Translations under genes and position numbers: made by a program
The notes under the pieces: model-generated
The model's input: the letters and a program-made list of their open reading frames with translations, nothing else
Databases searched by the model: none
What the model was told of the DNA's origin: nothing
Source: Mycobacterium sp.
GTDB lineage: Bacteria > Actinomycetota > Actinomycetes > Mycobacteriales > Mycobacteriaceae
Length of the DNA: 64,000 nt
Direction: 5' to 3'
Assembly: GCF_002863225.1 (NCBI RefSeq)
Contig: NZ_PKEK01000026.1
Coordinates: forward strand, 1 to 64,000
Shown: piece by piece, positions 38,139 to 46,186 of the stretch
Position numbering within the stretch: the stretch's first letter is position 1
Layout of the letters: each line of letters opens with the position of its first letter

Positions 38139-39170
38139 TCAGATCAGGCCGGCCAGCTCCTGGACCTGCTCGGTACTGCGTCCTGAGACCACCATCATGG
38201 TGACGCCGGACGCCTCCCAGGCCTTGATCTGCTTACGCACGTAGTCGACGTCGCCGACGATCGCGGCGTCGTCGATGACCTCGTCCGGGATGATCTCGGC
38301 CGCCTTGTCCTTCTGGTTACTGCGGAACAGCTTGGTCACGTCGTCGACCACCTCGGCGTAACCCATCCGGCGGTAGACGTCGGCGTGGAAGTTGGTGTCC
38401 TCGGCGCCCATCCCGCCCATGTAGAGCGCGATGTATGGCTTCATCGCGGCGAACGCCGCGGGACGGTCCTCGGTGATGACGATGTTCGCCGTCGCGCAGA
38501 TCTCGAAGTCCTCGCGACTGCGGCGCGCACCCGGCCGGGCGAACCCTTCGTCGAGCCATTCGTTGTAGGTGTCGGCCATCCGCGGCGTGTAGAAGATCGG
38601 CAGCCAGCCGTCGCAGACCTCGGCCGCCAACGCCACGTTCTTCGGCCCCTCGGCGCCCAGCATGATCGGAATGTCCGGGCGCAGCGGGTGAGTGATCGGC
38701 TTGAGCGGCTTGCCCAGACCGGTTGCGCGCTCGCTCTTCAGCGGCAACGGGTAGTGCGGGCCGTCGCTGGTGACCGGCTTCTCCCGAGCCCACACCTGGC
38801 GGATGATGTCGACGTATTCGCGGGTGCGGGCCAGCGGCTTGGGGAAGGCTTGGCCGTACCACCCCTCCACCACCTGCGGTCCCGACACCCCGAGGCCCAG
38901 GATGTGCCGGCCGCCGGACAGATGGTCGAGGGTCAGCGCGGCCATCGCGCAGGCGGTCGGGGTGCGCGCGGACAGCTGCACGACCGACGTGCCGAGCCGC
39001 AGACGATGGGTCGAAGAACCCCACCAGGCCAGTGGCGTGTAGGCGTCCGAGCCCCACGCTTCGGCGGTGAACACCGCGTCGAATCCGGCGTCCTCGGCGG
39101 CCGCCACGAGTTCGGCGTAATTGTCGGGGGGCTGAGCGCCCCAATATCCCAGCTGGAGTCCGAGCTTCAT
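38139..39170 (-). CDS. LLM-class F420-dependent oxidoreductase (Rv3520c-like)
   Basis: A 343-residue luciferase-like TIM-barrel protein. It starts MKLGLQLGYWG, has FTAEAWGSDAYTPL, LGLGVSGPQVVEGWYG and the phosphate-binding MLGAEGPKN. These features fit F420-dependent enzymes of the LLM superfamily. Rv3520c is in the KstR regulon, with an unassigned reaction. Its promoter region carries a KstR box shared with the double OB-fold gene. Confidence 0.85.
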   Translation of the reverse strand: MKLGLQLGYWGAQPPDNYAELVAAAEDAGFDAVFTAEAWGSDAYTPLAWWGSSTHRLRLGTSVVQLSARTPTACAMAALTLDHLSGGRHILGLGVSGPQVVEGWYGQAFPKPLARTREYVDIIRQVWAREKPVTSDGPHYPLPLKSERATGLGKPLKPITHPLRPDIPIMLGAEGPKNVALAAEVCDGWLPIFYTPRMADTYNEWLDEGFARPGARRSREDFEICATANIVITEDRPAAFAAMKPYIALYMGGMGAEDTNFHADVYRRMGYAEVVDDVTKLFRSNQKDKAAEIIPDEVIDDAAIVGDVDYVRKQIKAWEASGVTMMVVSGRSTEQVQELAGLI

Positions 39171-39216
39171 GCGCGCTACCTTCCTGCAGGTCTCGACCCT
39201 ATCTTGAATCCATTCT

Positions 39217-39230
39217 TAGAACCTGTTCTA
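39217..39230. promoter_or_regulatory. KstR operator between the LLM gene and the ltp4-ltp3 operon
   Basis: TAGAACCTGTTCTA matches the motif; it lies 46 bases from the LLM start and 9 bases from the GTG of the double OB-fold gene. Confidence 0.8.
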
Positions 39231-39239
39231 CTCGACACT

Positions 39240-40232
39240 GTGACCACCAGCCAAAGCAGCCCGGTGCAGATCGATACCCATCAGAAGGTTCTCTCGGCGC
39301 CTCTGAAGCTGTCGTTCGACTACACCCGTTCAGTCGGCCCCGTCCTGAGTCAGTTCTTCACCGCCCTTCGCGAACGACGCATTGTCGGCGTCCGCGGCTC
39401 CGACGGCCGGGTCTACGTCCCGCCGGCTGAGTTCGACCCGGTGACCTACGAACCGCTGACCGAGATCGTCCCGGTGGAGAGCGTCGGGACCGTGGTGTCG
39501 TGGACGTGGCAGGCCCAACCCCTCGAGGGACAACCGCTCGACCACCCGTTCGCCTGGGCGCTGATCAAGCTCGACGGTGCCGATGTCCCGCTGCTGCACG
39601 CGGTCGATGCCGGGTCCGCCGACGCGATCAGCAGCGGCGCCCGCGTGCACGCGCACTGGGTCGACGATCCCGCCGGTGCGATCACCGACATCGCCCACTT
39701 CGTCCTCGGTGACGAGGCCGAGCAGGTTCCCGGCGACAAAGACGACCGCGAGCCCGTGACGGTTCAGGTGACCCCCGCCAGCATCGAAATCCAGCACACC
39801 GCTTCACTTCCCGAGACGGCGTTCCTGCGCGGGCTGGAAGAGGGCAAGCTGCTCGGCGCCCGCACCGGCGACAGCGGAAAGGTGTACTTCCCACCCAAGG
39901 AAGCCGATCCGGCGACCGGTCTGGTGCTCGACAATTTCATCGAGTTGCCGGACAAGGGCACGGTCACCACATTCGCGATCATCAACATCCCGTTCGCCGG
40001 GCAGCGGATCAAACCGCCGTACGTCGCGGCCTACGTGTTGCTCGACGGCGCGGATATCGCCTTCCTGCACCTGATTCAAGAGATCGACGCGACCGAGGTG
40101 CGGATGGGCATGCGCGTCGAGGCGGTCTGGAAGCCCCGCGAGGAGTGGGGCCTGGGCATCGACAACATCGAGTACTTCAAGCCGACCGGCGAGCCCGACG
40201 CCGATTACGACACCTACAAACACCACCTGTAA
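39240..40232 (+). CDS. Tandem DUF35-type OB-fold protein (Rv3521-like)
   Basis: A 330-residue protein made of two similar halves. Each contains a GR-VY-PP strand (GRVYVPP near residue 60, GKVYFPP near 220), a GTV-T/S-F/W strand and an acidic VEAVW/VHAHW-like end. These are DUF35 OB-folds that normally follow a rubredoxin-like zinc ribbon, but the whole protein contains no Cys, so no zinc can bind. DUF35 partners dock on thiolase-like Ltp proteins, as ChsH2 does on Ltp2. GTG at 39240 leaves only 9 bases from the operator, so the transcript may be nearly leaderless. Confidence 0.8.
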   Translation: MTTSQSSPVQIDTHQKVLSAPLKLSFDYTRSVGPVLSQFFTALRERRIVGVRGSDGRVYVPPAEFDPVTYEPLTEIVPVESVGTVVSWTWQAQPLEGQPLDHPFAWALIKLDGADVPLLHAVDAGSADAISSGARVHAHWVDDPAGAITDIAHFVLGDEAEQVPGDKDDREPVTVQVTPASIEIQHTASLPETAFLRGLEEGKLLGARTGDSGKVYFPPKEADPATGLVLDNFIELPDKGTVTTFAIINIPFAGQRIKPPYVAAYVLLDGADIAFLHLIQEIDATEVRMGMRVEAVWKPREEWGLGIDNIEYFKPTGEPDADYDTYKHHL

Positions 40233-40244
40233 AGGCCCAGACAC

Positions 40245-41306
40245 GTGACTTTTCGCGATGTAGCCGTCGTCGGATTCGCCCATGCGCCGCATGTGCGCCG
40301 GACCGACGGCACCACCAACGGCGTCGAAATGCTGATGCCGTGTTTCCACTCGCTCTACGAAGCGCTCGGCCTGCAGCAGACCGACATTGGCTTCTGGTGC
40401 TCCGGTTCCTCGGATTACCTTGCGGGCCGGGCATTCTCGTTCATCTCGGCGATCGACTCGATCGGTGCGGTGCCGCCGATCAACGAATCGCATGTCGAGA
40501 TGGACGCGGCGTGGGCCCTCTACGAGGCCTACATCAAGCTGCTGACCGGCGAAGTCGACACCGCGCTGGTGTACGGCTTCGGCAAGTCCTCGGCGGGCAC
40601 GCTGCGCCGGGTGCTCTCACTGCAGACCGACCCGTACACCGTTGCGCCGCTGTGGCCGGACGCTGTCTCGATGGCCGGACTGCAGGCCCGGTTCGGCCTG
40701 GATTCCGGTAAATGGACCGCCGAGCAGATGGCCCAGGTGGCGCTCGACTCGTTCGCGGCCTCCGAGCGCACCGACTCCGAAAAGCCGGCCAAGAGCATCG
40801 ACGAGCTACTGGCCCGGCCGTACTTCGCGGATCCGCTTCGGCGCCATGACATCGCGCCGATCACCGACGGCGCCGCGGCCATCGTGTTGGCGGCCGGCGA
40901 CCGGGCCCGCGAGCTGCGGGAGAACCCGGCGTGGATCACCGGCATCGAACACCGCATCGAAACCCCGGTGCTCGGCGCCCGCGACCTGACCGCGTCGCCG
41001 TCGACCGAGGCGTCAGCCAAGGCCGCGACGGGCGGTGACGCCGGCTCGATCGAAATCGCCGAGCTCTACGCGCCGTTCACCCATCAGCAGCTGATCCTGA
41101 CCGAGGCCATCGGCCTGCCGTCGTCGACGAAGGTCAACCCCTCCGGCGGCGCCTTGGCGGCCAACCCGATGTTCTCCGCCGGGTTGGAGCGCATCGGCTT
41201 TGCGGCACAACACATATTCAACGGTTCGGCGGGCCGGGTGCTCGCGCACGCGACCGGCGGTCCGGTGTTGCAACAAAATCTCGTCGCCGTGCTGGAAGGG
41301 AAATAA
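40245..41306 (+). CDS. ltp4: Ltp4, SCP-x thiolase-like protein (retro-aldolase family)
   Basis: A 353-residue thiolase-superfamily protein like Rv3522. It has the WCSGSSDYLAG turn, VYGFGKSSAG, DGAAAIVLAAGDRA, and the C-terminal NPSGGALAANPMFSAGL and HATGGPVLQQ. Ltp proteins of this branch cleave hydroxyacyl-CoA side chains by retro-aldol reaction, not by Cys-dependent thiolysis. In Rhodococcus Ltp3 and Ltp4 are needed for C-24-branched sterols. It starts 12 bases after the OB-fold gene and precedes ltp3. Confidence 0.88.
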   Translation: MTFRDVAVVGFAHAPHVRRTDGTTNGVEMLMPCFHSLYEALGLQQTDIGFWCSGSSDYLAGRAFSFISAIDSIGAVPPINESHVEMDAAWALYEAYIKLLTGEVDTALVYGFGKSSAGTLRRVLSLQTDPYTVAPLWPDAVSMAGLQARFGLDSGKWTAEQMAQVALDSFAASERTDSEKPAKSIDELLARPYFADPLRRHDIAPITDGAAAIVLAAGDRARELRENPAWITGIEHRIETPVLGARDLTASPSTEASAKAATGGDAGSIEIAELYAPFTHQQLILTEAIGLPSSTKVNPSGGALAANPMFSAGLERIGFAAQHIFNGSAGRVLAHATGGPVLQQNLVAVLEGK

Positions 41307-41320
41307 CAATGGCGTGTCAC

Positions 41321-41350
41321 GACGATGCAGAGCGTAGCGATGAGAAGGAG
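41321..41350 (+). promoter_or_regulatory. Recurrent junction motif carrying the ltp3 ribosome-binding site
   Basis: GACGATGCAGAGCG followed by TAGCGATGAGAAGGAG, ending 8 bases before the ltp3 ATG. The same 30-base sequence with a few changes lies upstream of the sulfotransferase gene (47341-47370, minus). Confidence 0.55.
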
Positions 41351-41358
41351 TGGCACTA

Positions 41359-42528
41359 ATGGCGGGCCAGCTCGCTGCGGTGCTCGGCACCGGGCAGACG
41401 AAGTACGTCGCCAAGCGCCAGGACGTCTCGATGAACGGACTCGTTCGCGAGGCCATCGACAAGGCATTGGCCGACTCCGGGTCGACGATGGACGACATCG
41501 ACGCGGTGGTGGTCGGCAAGGCGCCCGACTTCTTCGAGGGCGTGATGATGCCGGAGTTGTTCATGGCCGATGCCGTGGGCGCTACCAACAAGCCGCTGAT
41601 CCGGGTGCACACCGCCGGTTCGGTGGGCGGGTCGACCGGTGTGGTGGCGGCCAGCCTGGTCCAGTCGGGCAAGTACCGGCGGGTGCTGGCAATGGCGTGG
41701 GAGAAACAGTCCGAGTCGAATGCCATGTGGGCGTTGAGCATTCCGGTGCCTTTCACCAAGCCGGTGGGTGCCGGCGCCGGTGGTTACTTCGCGCCACACG
41801 TTCGGTCCTACATCCGCCGGTCGGGCGCGCCGACCCACATCGGGGCCATGGTCGCGGTCAAGGACCGGCTGAACGGGGCCAAGAACCCGTTGGCGCACCT
41901 GCACCAACCCGACATCACCCTGGACAAGGTGATGTCGTCGCAGATGCTCTGGGATCCAATTCGATTCGATGAGACCTGCCCGTCGTCCGACGGCGCCTGC
42001 GCGGTCGTGATCGGCAACGAGGATGTCGCCGACAAGCGCGTCGCCGATGGCCATCCGGTGGCCTGGATCCACGCCACCGCATTACGCACCGAACCGCTGG
42101 CGTATTCCGGCCGCGACCAGGTCAACCCGCAGGCCGGCCGGGATGCCGCCAAGGCGTTGTGGAAAGCGGCCGGCATCACCAGCCCGATCGACGAGATCGA
42201 CGCCGCAGAGATCTACGTGCCGTTCTCCTGGTTCGAGCCGATGTGGTTGGAGAACTTGGGGTTTGCCGCCGAAGGCGAGGGTTGGAAACTCACCGAGGCC
42301 GGTGAGACGGCGATCGGCGGCAGAATTCCGCTGAACGCTTCCGGCGGGGTGCTTTCGTCGAACCCGATCGGCGCTTCCGGCCTGATCCGGTTCGCCGAAG
42401 CGGCGATCCAGGTGATGGGCAAGGCCGGTGACCATCAGGTTCCCAACGCGCGCAAGGCACTTGGCCACGCCTACGGCGGTGGCTCGCAGTACTACTCGAT
42501 GTGGGTTGTGGGAGCTGACAAGAAGTGA
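41359..42528 (+). CDS. ltp3: Ltp3, SCP-x thiolase-like protein (retro-aldolase family)
   Basis: A 389-residue thiolase-superfamily protein like Rv3523: HTAGSVGGSTGVVAAS, SDGACAVVIGNE, NASGGVLSSNPIGASGL and HAYGGGSQYYSMW. ATG at 41359 has AAGGAG upstream. Probably works with Ltp4 and the double OB-fold protein in side-chain cleavage. Its stop overlaps the next gene as GTGA. Confidence 0.88.
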   Translation: MAGQLAAVLGTGQTKYVAKRQDVSMNGLVREAIDKALADSGSTMDDIDAVVVGKAPDFFEGVMMPELFMADAVGATNKPLIRVHTAGSVGGSTGVVAASLVQSGKYRRVLAMAWEKQSESNAMWALSIPVPFTKPVGAGAGGYFAPHVRSYIRRSGAPTHIGAMVAVKDRLNGAKNPLAHLHQPDITLDKVMSSQMLWDPIRFDETCPSSDGACAVVIGNEDVADKRVADGHPVAWIHATALRTEPLAYSGRDQVNPQAGRDAAKALWKAAGITSPIDEIDAAEIYVPFSWFEPMWLENLGFAAEGEGWKLTEAGETAIGGRIPLNASGGVLSSNPIGASGLIRFAEAAIQVMGKAGDHQVPNARKALGHAYGGGSQYYSMWVVGADKK

Positions 42529-43403
42529 AATACACCTGCAGTATCGCGTTCGGCCAGATCGACCAACTGACCGAGTTGGCCAAGACCGCGGAAGAAGTCG
42601 GATTCGACTCGATCGCACTGCCGGACTCGATCTTCTATTTCGAGAAGCAATCGGTCGACTATCCCTACACCGCCGATGGTAAGCGGATGTTCGACGAGGA
42701 GTCGCCCTGGGTCGACCCGCTGATCCTGGCAGGCGCGATGGGCGCGGTCACCTCGAAGCTGCGGTTCTATACGAACGTGATGAAGCTGGGTTCGCGCAAC
42801 CCGTTGCTACTGGCCCGCCAGGTGGGCTCGGTGGCCAACCTGACCAACAACCGCTTCGGATTCGGTGTCGGGATCGGTTGGGCCCCGGAGGAATTCGAGT
42901 GGTGTGGCGTTCCGTTCGCCAAGCGCGGCAAGCGTGTCGACGAGATGATCGAGGTCATCAAGCTGGTACTCGCCGGTGGGATGGTCGAATTCCACGGCGA
43001 CTTCTACGATTTCGACCGCCTGCAGATGAGCCCGGCGCCCACTGAACCGGTGCCGTTCTATGTAGGCGGCCACACCGATGTGGCGCTGCGCCGAGCTGCC
43101 CGGGTCGGTGACGGTTGGACCAGTGCGATGATGACGCACGCGGAGCTCGAGGAAACCATCGGTAAACTCGACGCGCTGCGCGCCGAAAACGGACGAGCGG
43201 AACTGCCTTTCGAGATCCAGGCGGTGTGCATCGACAAGTTCGGTGTGGACGGCCACCGCGAGCTCGCCGAGATTGGCGTCACCGACTACATCACCATCCC
43301 GTGGATTCTGGACGGCCTCGGGACCGATGCGCCGCTGGACAAGAAGCAAGATTCGCTGAAGCGCTTCGCCGACACCTACATTCACTCGGGCTGGCAGAAA
43401 TGA
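42525..43403 (+). CDS. LLM-class F420-dependent oxidoreductase
   Basis: A 292-residue luciferase-like protein with the TIGR03619-type landmarks FDSIALPDSI, RFGFGVGIGWAPEEFEW and PVPFYVGGHTDVALRRAARVGDGW. It is coupled to ltp3 by GTGA and to the following gene by ATGA. I do not recall this gene in the M. tuberculosis locus between Rv3523 and Rv3525c. A redox role on a sterol side-chain intermediate is inferred from the operon only. Confidence 0.8.
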   Translation: MKYTCSIAFGQIDQLTELAKTAEEVGFDSIALPDSIFYFEKQSVDYPYTADGKRMFDEESPWVDPLILAGAMGAVTSKLRFYTNVMKLGSRNPLLLARQVGSVANLTNNRFGFGVGIGWAPEEFEWCGVPFAKRGKRVDEMIEVIKLVLAGGMVEFHGDFYDFDRLQMSPAPTEPVPFYVGGHTDVALRRAARVGDGWTSAMMTHAELEETIGKLDALRAENGRAELPFEIQAVCIDKFGVDGHRELAEIGVTDYITIPWILDGLGTDAPLDKKQDSLKRFADTYIHSGWQK

Positions 43404-43807
43404 ACGACACCCCGGCACACCTGGCCGGAAAACGCTCCCGCGATGCCGTTGCAGCCCGCGACAAGGATGCCTGGGTGTCGAACTTCGCCGACGACGGCAT
43501 TGTCGAAGACCCGGTCGGCCCTTCGCATTTCGACCCAGAGGGCAAAGGCCACCGCGGGCGGGACGCCATCTCGGCGTTCTGGGACAAGGCGATCGCGCCG
43601 ACTGACAAGATCGAGTTCGTCTTCGACAAGACCTACCAATGCGGCAATGAGGAGGCCAACGTCGGCCACATCCTGATCACCGCGGCGGGACATCAGGTCA
43701 CCGCCGAAGGTGTCTTCACCTACAAGGTCGACGACCAGGGCAAGATGCTGGCGCTGCGCGCGTTCTGGGAAGTCGACCAGGCCACCGCAAGCGCCCGCAA
43801 GATCTAA
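43400..43807 (+). CDS. Ketosteroid-isomerase-like NTF2-fold protein
   Basis: A 135-residue NTF2-fold protein whose N-terminal third (NFADDGIVEDPVG) closely resembles bacterial delta5-3-ketosteroid isomerase (FADDATVEDPVG in the Comamonas enzyme as I remember it). The general base corresponds to Asp37. The oxyanion-hole residues Tyr14 and Asp99 of that enzyme align with Ser and Gly here, so isomerase activity is doubtful or uses other residues. ATG at 43400 overlaps the LLM stop as ATGA. Its stop overlaps the converging gamma-carbonic-anhydrase gene by 4 bases. Confidence 0.75.
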   Translation: MNDTPAHLAGKRSRDAVAARDKDAWVSNFADDGIVEDPVGPSHFDPEGKGHRGRDAISAFWDKAIAPTDKIEFVFDKTYQCGNEEANVGHILITAAGHQVTAEGVFTYKVDDQGKMLALRAFWEVDQATASARKI

Positions 43808-44328
43808 ATCGGTTCCAGCCCCTTCAGATAACGCTGGGCCAGATCCTGATAGGCCTGCGGGTTCACCTTGACCCACATCTCGGCACCGGTCCCCGCGATC
43901 GGGCCCTTGATGGTCGCGGGAGATCCCACCACCAACACCTCGGCTGGGATCTTCGTACCGCCGGTCACCAGTGAGCCGGCTGCCACCAGACTGCGCGCAC
44001 CGATCACCGCCCCGTCGAGCACGGTGGCGTGGTTGGCGATCAGCGCCTCGGCGCCGATGTGGGCGCCGTGGATGACGCACATGTGCGCCACCGTCGCACC
44101 CGGGCCTATGTCGACCGGGATGCCCGGCGGTGAATGGAGCACCGAACCGTCTTGGACATTCGCTCCCTCACGAACGATCACCGGGCCGTAATCGGCGCGC
44201 AGCACGGCGTTGAACCAGACCGACGCCCCGGCCTCGACGGTCACGTCGCCGATCAGCGTGGCCGTGGGCGCGACGAAAGCGGTCGGATCGACTCGGGGCG
44301 ATCGGCCCTCGAAGGAGTACAGCGGCAT
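43804..44328 (-). CDS. Gamma-carbonic-anhydrase-like hexapeptide-repeat protein (Rv3525c-like)
   Basis: A 174-residue left-handed beta-helix protein made of hexapeptide repeats (PTATLIGDVTVEAGASVWF, VIHGAHIGAEALI). The metal-ligand histidines of gamma-CAs appear in VAHMCVIHGAHIG and IANHATVLDG. The same fold occurs in PaaY-like thioesterase/isomerase proteins, so carbonic anhydrase activity is not proven. It diverges from kshA with a KstR box between them. Confidence 0.82.
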   Translation of the reverse strand: MPLYSFEGRSPRVDPTAFVAPTATLIGDVTVEAGASVWFNAVLRADYGPVIVREGANVQDGSVLHSPPGIPVDIGPGATVAHMCVIHGAHIGAEALIANHATVLDGAVIGARSLVAAGSLVTGGTKIPAEVLVVGSPATIKGPIAGTGAEMWVKVNPQAYQDLAQRYLKGLEPI

Positions 44329-44398
44329 CGTTCAGATATACCGCAGGCCGGGTAACCGGCAGTGATATCCCCGTCATTGCGCGATACGGGGCAAAAAC

Positions 44399-44412
44399 TG
44401 TAACGTGTTCTA
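44399..44412. promoter_or_regulatory. KstR operator upstream of kshA
   Basis: TGTAACGTGTTCTA matches the motif. It lies 29 bases before the kshA ATG and 70 bases from the divergent gene. Confidence 0.8.
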
Positions 44413-44441
44413 GTTAGAAGCCCGATAAATCTGGAGGCCTG

Positions 44442-45608
44442 ATGGCTACCGAGACCGCCGCTGTCCGCGAGATCGACGCCGGCACCCTGCCTGACCGCTA
44501 TGCCCGCGGCTGGCACTGCCTTGGCCCGGTCAAGGACTATCTCGACGGCGAACCGCACGGCATCGAGGCGTTCGGCACGCATCTGGTGGTGTTCGCCGAT
44601 TCACACGGCGACCTGCATGTCTTGGACGGTTACTGCCGGCACATGGGCGGCAACCTGGCGCAGGGCACCATCAAGGGCGACGAGGTGGCCTGCCCGTTCC
44701 ACGATTGGCGCTGGGGCGGAGACGGCAAATGCAAGCTGGTGCCCTACGCCAAGCGCACTCCCCGACTGGCCCGCACGCGATCCTGGACCACGGATGTCCG
44801 CAGCGGCCTGCTGTATGTCTGGCACGACCACGAGGGCAATCCACCACCGCCCGAATTGCGGATTCCCGAGCTTCCCGAGTTCGCCAGCGACGAGTGGACC
44901 GACTGGCGGTGGCATTCGATGCTGATCGAGGGCTCCAACTGCCGCGAGATCATCGACAACGTCACCGACATGGCGCACTTCTTCTACATCCACTTCGGTT
45001 TGCCGACGTACTTCAAGAACGTCTTCGAAGGCCACATCGCTTCGCAGTACCTGCACAACGTGGGCCGGCCCGACGTCAACGACCTCGGCACCTCCTACGG
45101 CGAAGCGCATCTGGACTCGGAGGCGTCGTATTTCGGCCCGTCGTTCATGATCAACTGGCTGCACAACAAGTACGGCGACTACAAGGCCGAGTCGATCCTG
45201 ATCAACTGCCACTACCCGGTGACCCAGAACTCGTTCGTGCTGCAGTGGGGCGTCATGGTCGAAAAGCCCAAGGGCATGGACGAAAAGATGACGAACAAGC
45301 TCGCCAAGGTCTTCACCGAGGGCGTCAGCAAAGGCTTCCTGCAAGACGTCGAGATCTGGAAGCACAAGACCCGGATCGACAACCCGTTGCTGGTCGAGGA
45401 AGACGGCGCTGTCTATCAGATGCGGCGGTGGTATCAGCAGTTCTACGTCGACATCGCCGACGTCACGGCTGACATGACCGACCGCTTCGAGATCGAGGTG
45501 GACACCACCGTTGCCAACGAGAAATGGCACGTGGAGGTCGACGAGAACCTGGCGAAGCAGGCTGACGAAGAGAAGACCGAGTCCGAAGGTCAGCCGACGC
45601 AGGTCTGA
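44442..45608 (+). CDS. kshA: KshA, oxygenase of 3-ketosteroid 9-alpha-hydroxylase
   Basis: A 388-residue Rieske oxygenase. The [2Fe-2S] ligands are Cys65/His67 (YCRHMGG) and Cys84/His87 (CPFHDW). The mononuclear iron ligands His179 and His184 lie in DNVTDMAHFFYIH. KshA with reductase KshB (outside the window) hydroxylates C9 of androstenedione-type steroids, which together with KstD opens ring B. ATG at 44442, GGAGG upstream. Orthologue Rv3526. Confidence 0.95.
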   Translation: MATETAAVREIDAGTLPDRYARGWHCLGPVKDYLDGEPHGIEAFGTHLVVFADSHGDLHVLDGYCRHMGGNLAQGTIKGDEVACPFHDWRWGGDGKCKLVPYAKRTPRLARTRSWTTDVRSGLLYVWHDHEGNPPPPELRIPELPEFASDEWTDWRWHSMLIEGSNCREIIDNVTDMAHFFYIHFGLPTYFKNVFEGHIASQYLHNVGRPDVNDLGTSYGEAHLDSEASYFGPSFMINWLHNKYGDYKAESILINCHYPVTQNSFVLQWGVMVEKPKGMDEKMTNKLAKVFTEGVSKGFLQDVEIWKHKTRIDNPLLVEEDGAVYQMRRWYQQFYVDIADVTADMTDRFEIEVDTTVANEKWHVEVDENLAKQADEEKTESEGQPTQV

Positions 45609-46066
45609 TGAACCAGCCCGAAGAGTCGCCCGACGTCGACCGGCTGGCCCGGTCGATGCTGATGCTCCGCGGCGACCACGACCACGACGACCAGCCGGCA
45701 CCCAGCCAGAGCGGTGGATCTTGGTCCAAGGCACCGAATTTCGCCGACGACCCGGAACGGGCCGCCGCAGTGCAGGCGGCCACACAGGCCGACAAGACCC
45801 GCTACCTGACGTCGGGGCTGCAACCGGTGGACTGCCGGTTCTGCCACGCCACGGTGAACGTCAAGCGACTCGGGCCCGGACACACTGCGGTGCAATGGAA
45901 TGGCGATGCTTCGCAACGCTGCGCCTACTTCGCCGAGGTGCGTGCATCGGGCGAACCCAGCGCGCGCAGCCGGTCCTGCCCCAAACTCGGCGACAGCATC
46001 GAGCACGCCGTAGCCGAAGGTTGTCTCGAGGCGGTGTCGACCGCCACCCCACCGGGCGACGGGTAG
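45608..46066 (+). CDS. Conserved protein downstream of kshA (Rv3527-like)
   Basis: A 152-residue hydrophilic protein with a His/Asp-rich stretch (GDHDHDD) and a possible metal site made of CRFC (about 75-78), a later Cys in QRCAYF and two more Cys near the end. No known enzyme fold is recognised. It overlaps the kshA stop by one base (TGATG), so the two are coupled. Rv3527 occupies the same place; its function is unknown. Confidence 0.75.
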   Translation: MNQPEESPDVDRLARSMLMLRGDHDHDDQPAPSQSGGSWSKAPNFADDPERAAAVQAATQADKTRYLTSGLQPVDCRFCHATVNVKRLGPGHTAVQWNGDASQRCAYFAEVRASGEPSARSRSCPKLGDSIEHAVAEGCLEAVSTATPPGDG

Positions 46067-46148
46067 ACGTCTCCGCGCCGAAAGTGCATACAGCGACACC
46101 TGTTCGGCGTGTCGCGTAGCAGGATTCACAGTCGTGCCGTGTCGGCGG

Positions 46149-46164
46149 CCGGCTCAGGAGCCGG
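46149..46164. terminator. Perfect hairpin between converging operons
   Basis: CCGGCTCAGGAGCCGG forms a 7-base perfect stem with a 2-base loop, between the Rv3527-like gene and the converging sulfotransferase gene. There is no U-run. It is the best terminator candidate in this 120-base gap. Confidence 0.45.
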
Positions 46165-46186
46165 GCGGCGGCTGACCCGACAAACG

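Noticed and set aside
38385..38600. A small plus-strand gene inside the LLM gene
   Set aside because: No start context or domain; antisense shadow of the LLM coding sequence.
38385..39239. Long N-terminal extension of the double OB-fold gene
   Set aside because: It runs antisense through the LLM gene and across the KstR box; homology-like sequence starts only after 39240.
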